Below, one piece after another: positions 8,276 through 17,229 of a stretch of 64,000 bases of DNA. The notes below the pieces were generated by a model. The model saw nothing but the letters and a program-made list of their open reading frames with translations. It ran no database searches and was not told where the DNA came from. Source of the DNA: Iamia sp. SCSIO 61187 (GTDB lineage: Bacteria; Actinomycetota; Acidimicrobiia; Acidimicrobiales; Iamiaceae); contig NZ_CP050948.1 of the NCBI RefSeq assembly GCF_019443745.1, forward strand, positions 310,001-374,000, read 5' to 3'. Position 1 is the first letter of the stretch, and each line of letters starts with the position of its first letter. The translations under genes were made by a program, and so were the position numbers.

Positions 8276-9294
8276 AGGCGGTGCAGGTCGCCGCCGGCGG
8301 CGGCATCGTCCTGGCCGAGGTGCCCGAGCCCGACCCCGGGCCGGGCCAGGTCCTGGTCGAGGTGGCGGGGGCCGGGCTGTGCCACTCCGACGTCGTCATC
8401 GCCGGCGCCCCCGACTTCTACGGCGGCGGCGGGTTCACCCTCGGCCACGAGACGGGTGGCCGCATCGCCGGGTGGGGCCCGGGGGTCACCGGGCTCGAGG
8501 TCGGCCAGCCCGTGGTGGCCCACGCCGAGTGGGGCTGCGGCCGGTGCTCGACGTGCCGGCGCGGCGACGAGCGGCTGTGCCCCGAGGTCGCTCCCGTCAT
8601 GGGGGCGGGGCTGGGGGCCGACGGGGGCATGGCGCGCTACCTCCTGGTCCCCGCCGCCCGCTACGTCGTGCCCCTGGGTGACCTCGACCCCGTCGACGCC
8701 GGGCCGCTCGACGACGCCGCCCTCACCCCGTACCACGCCATCCGGACCGCGCACGCCGAGGTGGGCGTGGGCGGTGCGGTGGCGGTGGTGATCGGGGCCG
8801 GCGGGGTGGGCCACATGGCCATCCAGATCCTGAAGGCCGTCACACCGGCGACGGTAATCGTCGTCGAGCTCGACGAGGCCCGGCGCCGCTTCGCCCTCGA
8901 CATCGGCGCCGACCTGGCCCTGCACCCCGACGACGACGTCGGCGGCCAGGTGCGCGGCCTCCGCCCGGAGGGGGCGTCGGCGGTCTTCGACCTCGTCGGC
9001 AACGACGCCACCCTCGCCCTGGCGGCGTCGATGGCCTCGACGCGGGGTCGGGTGATCCTGGTGGGGACGGCGCTGGGCTCGTTCTCGTTCAACCTGCTGT
9101 CGCTGCCGTGGGAGTGCCGGCTGCACACGACCTACGCCGGCGAGCCCCGCGAGCTGGAGGAGGTCGTGGCCCTGGCCGAGGCCGGGCGCATCACGGTCCA
9201 CGCCACGCACGTCCCCCTCGAGGACGCCCCCGAGGCCATCGCCGCCCTCGACCGCGGCGACCACGGCGTCGGACGGACCATCGCCGTGCCGTGA
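8272..9294 (+). CDS. Zinc-dependent alcohol dehydrogenase (MDR family)
   Basis: A 340-residue medium-chain dehydrogenase. Catalytic zinc ligands are Cys37 (GLCHSD) and His59/Glu60 (LGHE); the four-Cys structural-zinc lobe is CGRCSTCRRGDERLC. The Rossmann domain has GAGGVGHMAIQILKA, with an acidic residue (VELDE) at the end of the second strand, which favours NAD over NADP. It should oxidise an alcohol or reduce an aldehyde in the cytoplasm. The GTG start overlaps the upstream stop by four bases, and its own stop overlaps the nitrilase gene the same way, so the three proteins are probably made together. Substrate is not evident. Confidence 0.9.
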   Translation: MKAVQVAAGGGIVLAEVPEPDPGPGQVLVEVAGAGLCHSDVVIAGAPDFYGGGGFTLGHETGGRIAGWGPGVTGLEVGQPVVAHAEWGCGRCSTCRRGDERLCPEVAPVMGAGLGADGGMARYLLVPAARYVVPLGDLDPVDAGPLDDAALTPYHAIRTAHAEVGVGGAVAVVIGAGGVGHMAIQILKAVTPATVIVVELDEARRRFALDIGADLALHPDDDVGGQVRGLRPEGASAVFDLVGNDATLALAASMASTRGRVILVGTALGSFSFNLLSLPWECRLHTTYAGEPRELEEVVALAEAGRITVHATHVPLEDAPEAIAALDRGDHGVGRTIAVP

Positions 9295-9998
9295 CCCGCG
9301 CCCCCCTGCCCCTCGCGGTGGCCCAGCCCCTCGTCGTGGCGGGCGACCTCGGTGCCACCGTGGCCGCCCACGCCGCCGCCGTGCGGCAGGCCGCCGCCCG
9401 CGTCGTCGCCTTCCCCGAGATGTCGCTCACCGGGTACGACCTCGACGCCGCCCCGGTCGCGGCCGACGACCCGGCGCTCGGGCCCCTCGTGGCCGCCTGC
9501 GCCGCGACCGGCGCCCTCGCCCTGGTCGGCGCGCCGGTGACGGACCCCGACGGGCGCGACTGCATCGGCGTGCTCGCCGTCGACGGCTCCGGCGCGACGG
9601 TCGTCTACCGCAAGGTCTGGGTCGACCCGTCCGAGGCCCGCTTCGCCCCGGGGCCGGGGCCGGTCGTGATCGAGGTCGACGGCTGGCGCCTGGGCCTGGC
9701 CGTCTGCCGCGACACCCGCTTCGCCGAGCACGACGCAGCCACCGCGGCCCTGGGCATGGACGCCTACGTCGCCGGCGTCGTGCACCACGCCCACGAGGGC
9801 GCCGTCACCGAGGAGCGGGCCCGGCGGGTCGCCGCCGACCGCGGCGTCTGGGCCGCCACCGCCAGCTTCGCCGGACCCACCGGCGGGGGGTTCACCGCCA
9901 CCGCCGGCGGCTCGGGGATCTGGTCACCGGAGGGGGAGGCCGTGGCCCGGGCCGGACCCGACCCCGGCCAGGTCGTCCGGGCCGTCCTCACCCCCTGA
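9291..9998 (+). CDS. Carbon-nitrogen hydrolase (nitrilase superfamily)
   Basis: A 235-residue enzyme with the nitrilase catalytic triad in order: Glu43 (FPEMSLTGY), Lys108 (VYRKVWV) and Cys139 (GLAVCRDTRF). The family hydrolyses C-N bonds in nitriles, amides or N-carbamoyl compounds through a Cys thioimidate or acyl intermediate. It ends somewhat short of the usual 260-280 residues but all three catalytic residues are present. The GTG at 9291 overlaps the dehydrogenase stop. A weak hairpin (CCCCC-TGAC-GGGGG, 9991-10004) includes its own stop codon. Confidence 0.85.
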   Translation: MTRAPLPLAVAQPLVVAGDLGATVAAHAAAVRQAAARVVAFPEMSLTGYDLDAAPVAADDPALGPLVAACAATGALALVGAPVTDPDGRDCIGVLAVDGSGATVVYRKVWVDPSEARFAPGPGPVVIEVDGWRLGLAVCRDTRFAEHDAATAALGMDAYVAGVVHHAHEGAVTEERARRVAADRGVWAATASFAGPTGGGFTATAGGSGIWSPEGEAVARAGPDPGQVVRAVLTP

Positions 9999-10075
9999 CG
10001 GGGGCTGCACGGATCGCCTCGGAGGCGGCGGCGTCATCTCGGGCAATCGGGTTCCGGGACGGACCGGCGCGTGGG

Positions 10076-10081
10076 TACCGT
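10076..10081 (+). promoter_or_regulatory. -10 element TACCGT, leaderless type
   Basis: Six bases before the ATG at 10088 of the MOSC gene; no ribosome-binding site lies between. Confidence 0.5.
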
Positions 10082-10087
10082 CGCCCG

Positions 10088-10597
10088 ATGCCGATCGCGC
10101 CGCCCGAGGACTCGCCGCTGGGTCGGCTGCGGGCCACGTTCCCCCGCCCGGGGCGGGTCGACTGGATCGGCCTGCGCCCGGATCGTGGCGCCCCCGTCGA
10201 GGTCGTGGATCACGTCGAGGCCGAGGTCGGGTCCGGGCTGCGCGGCGACCGCTGGACGCCGCGCCGGGGCGGGCAGGGCACCCGCCAGGTGACGCTCGTG
10301 CAGGCCGAGCACCTCCCGGTCGTCGCCGCCCTGGTCGGGCGGGACGCCGTGGACCCGGCGCTCCTGCGGCGGAACCTGGTGGTCTCGGGCATCAACCTCA
10401 CCGCCCTCGTCGGGGCGCAGATCCGGGTCGGGGCGACCGTGCTCGAGCTGACCGGGCCGTGCACGCCGTGCTCGAAGATGGAGGCCGCCCTCGGCCCCGG
10501 GGGCTACAACGCCCTGCGCGGCCACGGAGGCTGGAACGCCCGGGTCCTGCGGGGCGGGGCCATCGCCGTGGGCGACGAGGTCTGCCCGACGGCCTGA
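10088..10597 (+). CDS. MOSC-domain protein
   Basis: A 169-residue single MOSC (molybdenum cofactor sulfurase C-terminal) domain. RRNLVVSGINLTALVGAQIRVG and the conserved cysteine region LTGPCTPCSKMEAALG are characteristic. MOSC proteins bind molybdenum cofactor and transfer it or its sulfur, or reduce N-hydroxylated substrates (YiiM/MARC-like). Which applies here is unclear. It is followed 37 bases later by the DUF2237 gene on the same strand. Confidence 0.88.
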   Translation: MPIAPPEDSPLGRLRATFPRPGRVDWIGLRPDRGAPVEVVDHVEAEVGSGLRGDRWTPRRGGQGTRQVTLVQAEHLPVVAALVGRDAVDPALLRRNLVVSGINLTALVGAQIRVGATVLELTGPCTPCSKMEAALGPGGYNALRGHGGWNARVLRGGAIAVGDEVCPTA

Positions 10598-10634
10598 TGG
10601 GGTCGCCCCCGACCCGGTGTGCTGGGGTGGGCGG

Positions 10635-11000
10635 ATGGCCCGCAACGTGCTCGGCACGGACCTCCAGGACTGCAGTCGTGACCCCCTGACCGGCTTCTAC
10701 CGCGACGGCTGCTGCAACACCGGGGGCGACGACGTCGGCGTCCACACCGTGTGCGCCCGGGTCACGGCCCAGTTCCTGGAGTTCTCGGCGTCGGTCGGCA
10801 ACGACCTGTCGACCCCGAACCCGCAGCACGGCTTCGCCGGCCTCCGCCCCGGCGACCAGTGGTGCCTGTGCGCCCCCCGCTGGCAGGAGGCGCTCGAGGC
10901 CGGGGCCGCCCCGGCGGTGGTCCTCGAGGCCACCCACGTGGCGACCCTCGAGTGGGTCGACCTGGCCGACCTCCGGGCCCACGCCGTCGACCCCATCTGA
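10635..11000 (+). CDS. DUF2237 family protein
   Basis: A 121-residue protein matching DUF2237 over its length: NVLGTDLQDCSRDPLTGFYRDGCC, then DVGVHTVCARVTAQFLEFS, and a C-terminal half with GLRPGDQWCLCAPRW and THVATLEWV. The conserved Cys and Trp residues are present. Function is unknown; the family is widespread and often annotated only as hypothetical. The ATG at 10635 is preferred over the ATG at 10617 because homologues start at this MARNVLGT position. It ends at a pair of 47-nt palindromic repeats and is convergent with queA. Confidence 0.85.
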   Translation: MARNVLGTDLQDCSRDPLTGFYRDGCCNTGGDDVGVHTVCARVTAQFLEFSASVGNDLSTPNPQHGFAGLRPGDQWCLCAPRWQEALEAGAAPAVVLEATHVATLEWVDLADLRAHAVDPI

Positions 11001-11002
11001 CG

Positions 11003-11111
11003 AACCTTGTCCGGAAGTCCCCCTCCTCGGCAGGGTTCCGGACAAGGTTGAAGGGCCGACGACGAACCTTGTCCGGAAGTCCCCCTCCTCGGCAGGGTTC
11101 CGGACAAGGTT
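11003..11111. repeat. Tandem pair of 47-nt palindromic repeats
   Basis: Two copies, 11003-11049 and 11065-11111, each with AACCTTGTCCGGAA and TTCCGGACAAGGTT arms around a 19-base core (GTCCCCCTCCTCGGCAGGG). The copies are identical, 62 bases apart, and fill the gap between convergent genes (DUF2237 and queA). They look like REP-type elements that may also end transcription from both sides. The same tandem arrangement occurs at 54814-54922. Confidence 0.9.
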
Positions 11112-11119
11112 GCGGGGGG

Positions 11120-12202
11120 TCAGCGGCGGAGGATGAGGTGGGCGTCGCCGAACTCGTGCCAGAGGTAGCCCTCGGCGATGGCGGCGGCGTAGGAGCGCTC
11201 GAGGAGCGGGCGCCCGCCGATGGCCTCCAGCATCAGCAGGTGCGACGCCTCGGGCTCGTGCCACCCGGTGACGATCCCATCGACGACCGCCACCCCGCGC
11301 TCCGGGGTGACGACGACGTCGGCCCAGCCGTCGAAGGGGCGGACCTCGCCGTCGGGGCCGACGGCGGACTCCAGGGCCCGCACGACGGTCGTCCCGACGG
11401 CGACGACCCGGCCGCCTGCGGCCCGGGTCACGTTGACGAGCCGGGCGGTCGCCGGGGGCACGACGGCCCGCTCGGGGAGGGGCAGCTCGTCGGCCTCCAG
11501 GGAGGCGACGCCGGTGTGGAGCAGCAGCGGGGCCACGGCGACGCCCTGGGCCACGAGCCGGGTGACGACCTCGGTGCTGATCGGCCGTCCCGCGCTCGGC
11601 ATCTCGGCCGACCCCTCCTCGGTGACGTACACCGACTGGTAGGTCGACACCGGCCACGGCTGCCCGACGTAGGAGTACCGGATCGGCCGGCCGTGGGCCG
11701 TGATCCACTCCCGTTCGGCGCCCGGGGTCACCAGCGTGGCCACCCACAGCCTCCCGGCCGGGCCGACCGGCTCCTCCAGGCGGAGGGCGGCCCCGGCGGC
11801 GAGGGTGATCGTGGGGTCGGGCGGTGGCCCGGACCAGCGTTCGGTGGTGCCGGCGACGGGCCGCCGGGGCTCGACGATCCAGCGGCCGTCGTCGCGCCTG
11901 GTCGAGAGGTGGACCACGACGGGGCGGCCTCCGGGCCAGTCCTGCCCGCCGAGGGCGGCCGGCAGGGTGCCCGAGGTGTTGACCACGACCAGGTCACCGG
12001 GGTCGAGGAAGCGGGGCAGGAGCGAGAACGTCGAGTGGGTGACGTGGTCGTCGCCCCGGCGGGCGACCATCAGCCGGACGCCGTCGCGGGGGACGCCGCG
12101 GGCCTCGGGGGGTTCGTGGGCCTCCAGCTCGGGGGGCAGGCGGAACGCCAGCCGGGCGGGCCTCGGCGTCGGCGGCGCGCTCAGCACGTCGGTCTGCCTC
12201 AT
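11120..12202 (-). CDS. queA: S-adenosylmethionine:tRNA ribosyltransferase-isomerase
   Basis: A 360-residue QueA-like protein. The series LDPGDLVVVNTSGTLPAAL, FDGWADVVVTPERGVAVVDGIVTGWHEPEASHLLMLEAI and YLWHEFGDAHLIL covers the family's characteristic blocks. QueA transfers ribose from SAM to 7-aminomethyl-7-deazaguanine in tRNA to make epoxyqueuosine. The sequence is divergent in the middle from E. coli QueA, as often in actinobacterial relatives, so a related but altered substrate is possible. The ATG at 12202 has a GGAGGG box about nine bases upstream. No other queuosine gene is in the window. Confidence 0.8.
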   Translation of the reverse strand: MRQTDVLSAPPTPRPARLAFRLPPELEAHEPPEARGVPRDGVRLMVARRGDDHVTHSTFSLLPRFLDPGDLVVVNTSGTLPAALGGQDWPGGRPVVVHLSTRRDDGRWIVEPRRPVAGTTERWSGPPPDPTITLAAGAALRLEEPVGPAGRLWVATLVTPGAEREWITAHGRPIRYSYVGQPWPVSTYQSVYVTEEGSAEMPSAGRPISTEVVTRLVAQGVAVAPLLLHTGVASLEADELPLPERAVVPPATARLVNVTRAAGGRVVAVGTTVVRALESAVGPDGEVRPFDGWADVVVTPERGVAVVDGIVTGWHEPEASHLLMLEAIGGRPLLERSYAAAIAEGYLWHEFGDAHLILRR

Positions 12203-12267
12203 CGGTGCCCCCTCCCGCTGTGGCGACGGGTCGGGCGGGCCGCTGTCGTGCGGCCCCGATGAGGGCG

Positions 12268-12337
12268 GCCGGCTCCGCCAGCTCCGCCGGCAGGGAGACC
12301 TGCGGGGTGCGGGGTTCGCTCGCGGCGCTCGCTCACG
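12268..12337 (-). repeat. About 70-bp GC-rich repeat beginning at a stop codon
   Basis: On the minus strand it begins TGAGCGAGCGC (the first three bases being the SDR stop codon region) and ends with GGAGCTGGCGGAGCCGG. An alignable copy with about 80% identity lies at 38465-38534, inside the short ORF upstream of guaB. The short arms GAGCGC/GCGAGCG can fold. Confidence 0.55.
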
Positions 12338-13031
12338 ACGGGACTCCGAGCAGGTCGGCGGCGCGGTACCGGCCGGAGGGCGGGCGGGTCTCGGCGAGGT
12401 GGCGGACGACGGGGGCGACCACCTCGGGGGCGGGCCGGTCGGAGATGTCCTCACCGGGGAAGGCGTCCTGGTGCATGCGGGTGCGCATGTCGCCGGGGTC
12501 GAGGCGGTACACGGCGAGGCCGGGCTCCTCGACCCCCAGGACGTGGGCCACCTGCTCGAGGGCGGCCTTGGACGCGCCGTAGGCGCCCCACCCCTCGTAG
12601 GCTTCGGCGGCGGCGTCGGAGGTGACGGCCACGACGACGCCGCCGGCGGTGCGGAGCGCGGGCAGCGCCGCCTGGACCAGCCCGACCGGGGCGACGACGT
12701 TCGTCCGCAGCGTGCGGTCGAGGTCAGGGAGCCGGAGGTCGGCCAGGCGGGGGAGGGGGTGGGGGCCGAGGGTGCCGGCGCTGGCGACCAGCAGGTCGAG
12801 GCGCGGGCCGGCGGCGGCGACCAGGGCCCGGCGGTGGGCGTCGTCGGCGACGTCGCCGGTGATGGCGGTGACGGTGGCGCCCGCGGCCCGCAGGTCCGTG
12901 GCTGCGGTGTCGAGGTCGGCGGCGGTGCGGGCGTCGACGACGAGGTCCCAGCCGGCGGCGGCCAGGTCCTGGGCCACGGCTCGCCCGAAGCCGGCGCTGG
13001 CCCCGGTGACGATGACGGTGGGGGTGGTCAT
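12333..13031 (-). CDS. Short-chain dehydrogenase/reductase
   Basis: A 232-residue classical SDR: the nucleotide-binding TGASAGFG at 9-16, a conserved NVVAP near 111-115, and the catalytic Ser138, Tyr151 and Lys155 (YGASK). It should be an NAD(P)-dependent oxidoreductase on an unknown alcohol or carbonyl. The residue after the second strand is Asp/Arg-rich (VVDARTAADL), which does not settle the cofactor. AGGAGGCACC precedes the ATG. The gene is upstream of queA on the same strand, separated by a 130-bp gap containing a repeat. Confidence 0.88.
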   Translation of the reverse strand: MTTPTVIVTGASAGFGRAVAQDLAAAGWDLVVDARTAADLDTAATDLRAAGATVTAITGDVADDAHRRALVAAAGPRLDLLVASAGTLGPHPLPRLADLRLPDLDRTLRTNVVAPVGLVQAALPALRTAGGVVVAVTSDAAAEAYEGWGAYGASKAALEQVAHVLGVEEPGLAVYRLDPGDMRTRMHQDAFPGEDISDRPAPEVVAPVVRHLAETRPPSGRYRAADLLGVPS

Positions 13032-13112
13032 GGTGCCTCCTGGTTCGGGGTCGCCGCCCAGGAGACATCATCAAGCTCACTTCAGGTCAAGGCATGTGCC
13101 GGGCGCCGACGG

Positions 13113-14327
13113 TCACACCAGGTCGTCGGGCGCCTCGGCCGGGGGCGCCGCCACCTCCCACCGCCCCCGGTGCTTCTCCATCCGCCACCACCGCCCGTCG
13201 GGGGCGTAGCGGAGCAGGATGCGCCCGGCCAGGATCCGGTCGTCGCGGACGAACAAGGTGACGCCCGGGCCGACGGCGTCGGCGACGAGCCGCCGCCCCT
13301 CGGCCATGGTGGCGACCGGCGGTCGCCACCCGGGCTGATCGAGGACGGCGAGCCCGGCGGCGCCGCCGTGGTGCCAGGCCCGGGCCCGGCGCTCCAGGTC
13401 GGCGGCGCTGACCCGGGCGGCCCGGACCAGGGCGCTGAAGCGGGGGACGTCGTCGAGCACCGTCGCCGCCCGGCGGGCCAGGTCGGCCCGACCGTCGAGG
13501 CCCAGGCCGCTCCGACCCTCGCCCCGGAGCTGGGCCCAGGCCCGCTCGGCCGCGTCGACGGCCAGGACGTCGAGCCCGGCGCCGGTGAACGGTGCTCCCG
13601 GCGGCGGGTCGCTGGGCCAGGGCGCCGGCCGTCCCGGCACCTCGGGCGGGGGAGGGAGCGACGGGCGGGGCCCCGGGACGGCCGCCCACGCCTGGCGCGC
13701 CGGGACGCCCGGGTCGGCGTCGTCGGGGGCGGCGCCGGCGTCGGGCCCCCCGCGAGCGGCGCCCCGGCGTCGGGCGCGCACGTCGGCCACGAGGCGGTCG
13801 CGCTCCCGGCCCCGCAGGGCGAACAGGGCGAAGGGGTCGGCGTCGAGGGCATCGGCCACCAGGTAGGCCACGGCGGCGGCGTGCTTGCACGGGTCGGCGT
13901 CGTCGGGGCACGAGCAGCGGGGGTCGAGGTCGCCCGGCCCGGGGAGCAGGTCGACGCCGGTGCCGCGGACGTCGGCGGCGACGGCCGGGTCGAGCTCCCC
14001 GTCGAGGAGGGCGGCGGCGTGACCGGCCCTGGCAGCGATGGCGTCGATCACGCCGTCCCACTCCTCGTCGGTGAACCGGCGGACGCCGAGCCGCACCCGG
14101 TACGGCACCGACCGGCTGCCCTCGACGAAGGCGGTGACCTCTCCGGCGCGCACCGCCAGGGCGCGGACCCGCTCCTGGCGGGCGTAGGTCCGGCCCCGGG
14201 GCAGGCGGTTGGGGTCGAGCTGGGCCCGGGTCTCGAGCGCCTCGATCCACGCCCGACCCCACCACGTGTGGCCGAACCTCCGGACCCCCCGCGCCCCCGG
14301 CCGGCCCGCGCCCTGCGGGGGCGTCAC
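13113..14327 (-). CDS. SWIM zinc-finger protein
   Basis: A 404-residue protein whose N-terminal half begins with RRFGHTWWGRAWIEALE and contains the SWIM motif CSCPDDADPCKH (CxC...CxH, about residues 137-148), followed by an Arg/Pro-rich linker and a C-terminal helical domain. SWIM domains bind zinc and DNA or proteins. The GTG at 14327-14325 overlaps the SNF2 gene's stop by four bases, so it is translated with the helicase. The same pair is widespread in actinobacteria and its role is not established; a SNF2 partner that recognises DNA or nucleoprotein is a reasonable inference. Confidence 0.85.
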   Translation of the reverse strand: MTPPQGAGRPGARGVRRFGHTWWGRAWIEALETRAQLDPNRLPRGRTYARQERVRALAVRAGEVTAFVEGSRSVPYRVRLGVRRFTDEEWDGVIDAIAARAGHAAALLDGELDPAVAADVRGTGVDLLPGPGDLDPRCSCPDDADPCKHAAAVAYLVADALDADPFALFALRGRERDRLVADVRARRRGAARGGPDAGAAPDDADPGVPARQAWAAVPGPRPSLPPPPEVPGRPAPWPSDPPPGAPFTGAGLDVLAVDAAERAWAQLRGEGRSGLGLDGRADLARRAATVLDDVPRFSALVRAARVSAADLERRARAWHHGGAAGLAVLDQPGWRPPVATMAEGRRLVADAVGPGVTLFVRDDRILAGRILLRYAPDGRWWRMEKHRGRWEVAAPPAEAPDDLV

Positions 14328-17188
14328 GGCTCGGCCAGGTCGACGAGCGAGCGCAGGGCGTCGTCGTCGAGCTCGGACACCCACCCCTCGCCCGAGGCCA
14401 CCACCGCGTCGGCGAGCGACCGCTTGGTCGCCAGGAGCTCGGCGATGCGGTCCTCGACGGTGCCCTCGCACACCATCCGGTGGACGAGGACGGGCCGGTC
14501 CTGGCCGATGCGCCAGGCCCGGTCGCTGGCCTGGTCCTCGACCGCCGGGTTCCACCACCGGTCGTAGTGGACGACGTGGGTCGCCCGGGTGAGGGTGAGC
14601 CCGGTCCCGCCGGCCTTCACCGAGATGACCAGCACGTCGAGATCGCCGGCCTGGAAGGCGTCGACCATCTCCTGGCGGCGACCGACCGGCACCGACCCGT
14701 GGAGGAAGGCGACCCGGTGGCCCTGCCCGGCGAGGTGGCGCTCGAGGAGGGTGCCCATGGCGACGTACTGGGTGAACACGAGGGCGGCGTCGCCCTCGTC
14801 GACGACGGTGGCCAGCAGCTCGGTGGTGGCGTCGAGCTTGCCCGACCGCCCCGGGACCGGGCCGGGCTGGCCCAGGTACTGGGCCGGGTGGTTGCAGATC
14901 TGCTTGAGCCCGGTGAGGAGCTTGAGGACGAGGCCCCGGCGGGCCATGCCCGTGGCCGCCTCGACCTCGGCCATCGTGGTCGAGACGACGGCCCGGTAGA
15001 GGCTGGCCTGCTCGACGGTGAGCCCCACGACCTGGTCGATCTCGGTCTTGGGGGGCAGGTCGGGGGCGATGTCCGGGTCGGTCTTGCGGCGCCGCAGGAG
15101 GAACGGGCGCACGAGCCGGGACAGGGCCTCGGTGGCCTCGGGGTCGCGGCGCACCTCCACCGGGCCGGCCACCTCGCGGCGGAACCGGTCGAGCGAGCCG
15201 AGGAGCCCGGGCGTCGTCCAGTCGAGCAGGGCCCACAGGTCGACGAGGCGGTTCTCGACCGGGGTGCCGGTCAGGGCGAACCGGGCGCCGGCCGGGATGC
15301 GGCGCAGGGCCCGGGCCGTGCGGGAGACCGGGTTCTTGACCATCTGGGCCTCGTCGGCGGCCACGAGGCCCCAGCGCACCTCGGCCAGGACGTCGGCCTG
15401 CCGGCGCACGACCCCGTAGGTGGTGAGCACGATGGCGTCCTCGGGGAGCCCGTCGAGCGAGCGGGACGACCCGTGGAAGCGGCGGACCGGGACGTCGGGG
15501 GCGAAGCGGGCCGCCTCCCGCGCCCACGTCCCGAGCACCGAGACCGGGCAGACGACGAGCGTGGGGCGCGGCGCGCCGGTCGCCCGGCGGTGGAGGTGGA
15601 GGGCCAGCAGCTGCACCGTCTTGCCCAGGCCCATGTCGTCGGCCAGGACCCCGCCCAGCCCGAGCTCGGCCATCTCCGCCATCCAGGCCACCCCGCTCGC
15701 CTGGTAGGGGCGCAGCTCGGCCCGGAGGCCCTCGGGGGTGATCGCCCCCGGGCCGTCGCGCCCGGTGGCGCGCAGGCGCTCGGCCAGGGTGGCCAGGCCG
15801 CCCTCGACCGCCACCTCCGTGCCGAGGGACTCGCCGTCGACGACGAGGGGGCCGCCGAGGGCGGCGGCGAGGGCGACCCCGGCGGGGAGGTCGGCCCGGC
15901 TGCGGAGGCGGGCCAGGCGGTCGGGGTCGGCGCGGACCCACCGCCCCCGCAGGCGGACGACGCCCTCCTTGACCTGCGCCAGCTGGTCGAGCTCGGCGTC
16001 GGTGAGCTCCTCGCCCCCGACCGTGGCCCGCCAGCGCAGCGTGCAGAGGGTGTCGAGGCGGAGACCGGCGGCGCTGTCGGCCCCCACGACGTCGCTGGCC
16101 ACCGTGGGCCGGGTCTCGAGGGTCGCCATCACGTCGCGGGGCCACAGCACCTCGATGCCGGCCCCGGCCAGGGCGTCGGCCACGGGGCCGAGGAGCTCGC
16201 CGACCTCGACGCCGTCGAGGGCCAGACGGTCGGGGCGGGCCTGGTCGAGCAGGCGGCCGAGGGGCGACCACACCCGGCTGCCGCGCCGCAGGGCCAGCAG
16301 GACCGCCGTCTCGGCGTCGGCGCCGACGCGGGCGGCGATCGTCTCGGGTGCGACCCACAGGTCGGCGGCGTCGAGCACCAGGCTGGGGTCGGCCCGGCTG
16401 GCGACCTGGAGCACCCCGACGAACCCCGGCCCGTCGTCGGCGTCGTCGCCTCCGGTCCCGTCACCCCGGGAGGGGTCCCCTCGATCGTCGCCCGGTGGGG
16501 CCTCCTCGAGGCGCAGCGAGACCGCCACCGCCGCCGTCGCCCCCCGGCTCGTCGTGCCCAGCCACTCGAGCTGGCCCGCGACCGCGGTCGGCGGGCCGGC
16601 GGCGAAGGCGGTGTGCCCGGCGGCGACGGCGGCCGCCGCGGTGCGCACGTAGGCGTCGGCCACGGCGTCGCCGAAGCGGTCGAGCAGCCACTGGGCCGAG
16701 GTGATCCGCACCGGGCGGGCGTCGTCGTGGGCCCGGGCGTGGGCCGCCGGCGGCAGGGCGGCGGCGGCGATGAAGCGGCGGGCGGCGTCGGCCGGGTCGA
16801 GCGGGCCGAGGCGCCAGGTGTCGTGGCCGGCGTCGTCGCAGGCGGGCACGATGCGGCCCCGCGCCACCAGGCCGAGGGCGTCGCGGGTCGCGTCGGCCCA
16901 GGCGTGGACCGAGGGGCCGCAGGCGGCCGAGGCGGGCAGGTCGGCGAGGACGTCGACGGCCTCGCTGATCGGGACCCACGTCACCGGGACGGCCCGGCGC
17001 CGCACCGTCGAGCCCGCCGGCAGGGCCAGGGTCAGCGTGTCGGCGCCCTCGCGGGCCGGCGGGCTCGACCCGGTTGCCGGCCGCGCCTCGCCGGGCGGGC
17101 GCCACACGGCCAGGCGGCCGGTCCGGGCCGGCGAGCCGGGCACGAAGACGGCCTCGACGCCGGGCTCGAGGAGGGCGGACGAGGTCAT
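14324..17188 (-). CDS. SNF2/HepA-family DEAD/DEAH-box ATPase
   Basis: A 954-residue Swi2/Snf2-type ATPase. The N-terminal half is an actinobacterial-type extension without recognised catalytic motifs. The motor begins near residue 490 (LRPYQASGVAWM), with Walker A DDMGLGKT at about 515-523, the Walker B variant DEAQ at about 611, LTGTPVENRL, and a C-terminal lobe with LVISVKAGGTGLTLTRATHVVHYDRWWNPAVEDQASDRAWRIGQ. Such ATPases translocate on double-stranded DNA to displace proteins such as RNA polymerase. The SWIM gene is translationally coupled downstream. TAGGGT lies seven bases before the ATG. Confidence 0.9.
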   Translation of the reverse strand: MTSSALLEPGVEAVFVPGSPARTGRLAVWRPPGEARPATGSSPPAREGADTLTLALPAGSTVRRRAVPVTWVPISEAVDVLADLPASAACGPSVHAWADATRDALGLVARGRIVPACDDAGHDTWRLGPLDPADAARRFIAAAALPPAAHARAHDDARPVRITSAQWLLDRFGDAVADAYVRTAAAAVAAGHTAFAAGPPTAVAGQLEWLGTTSRGATAAVAVSLRLEEAPPGDDRGDPSRGDGTGGDDADDGPGFVGVLQVASRADPSLVLDAADLWVAPETIAARVGADAETAVLLALRRGSRVWSPLGRLLDQARPDRLALDGVEVGELLGPVADALAGAGIEVLWPRDVMATLETRPTVASDVVGADSAAGLRLDTLCTLRWRATVGGEELTDAELDQLAQVKEGVVRLRGRWVRADPDRLARLRSRADLPAGVALAAALGGPLVVDGESLGTEVAVEGGLATLAERLRATGRDGPGAITPEGLRAELRPYQASGVAWMAEMAELGLGGVLADDMGLGKTVQLLALHLHRRATGAPRPTLVVCPVSVLGTWAREAARFAPDVPVRRFHGSSRSLDGLPEDAIVLTTYGVVRRQADVLAEVRWGLVAADEAQMVKNPVSRTARALRRIPAGARFALTGTPVENRLVDLWALLDWTTPGLLGSLDRFRREVAGPVEVRRDPEATEALSRLVRPFLLRRRKTDPDIAPDLPPKTEIDQVVGLTVEQASLYRAVVSTTMAEVEAATGMARRGLVLKLLTGLKQICNHPAQYLGQPGPVPGRSGKLDATTELLATVVDEGDAALVFTQYVAMGTLLERHLAGQGHRVAFLHGSVPVGRRQEMVDAFQAGDLDVLVISVKAGGTGLTLTRATHVVHYDRWWNPAVEDQASDRAWRIGQDRPVLVHRMVCEGTVEDRIAELLATKRSLADAVVASGEGWVSELDDDALRSLVDLAEP

Positions 17189-17195
17189 CGCCTCG

Positions 17196-17201
17196 ACCCT
17201 A
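17196..17201 (-). promoter_or_regulatory. -10 element TAGGGT, leaderless type
   Basis: Seven bases upstream of the SNF2 gene's ATG at 17188-17186. Confidence 0.55.
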
Positions 17202-17229
17202 CGAGGGCGGCGCGACAGCGAGACCGGCG

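Noticed and set aside
10751-12262. Long plus-strand frames opposite queA
   Set aside because: They lack any recognisable motif and oppose a conserved queA.
13113-17188. SNF2/SWIM pair as part of a phage-defence island
   Set aside because: No nuclease, methylase, toxin or integrase is nearby, and the pair is common in chromosomes of actinobacteria.
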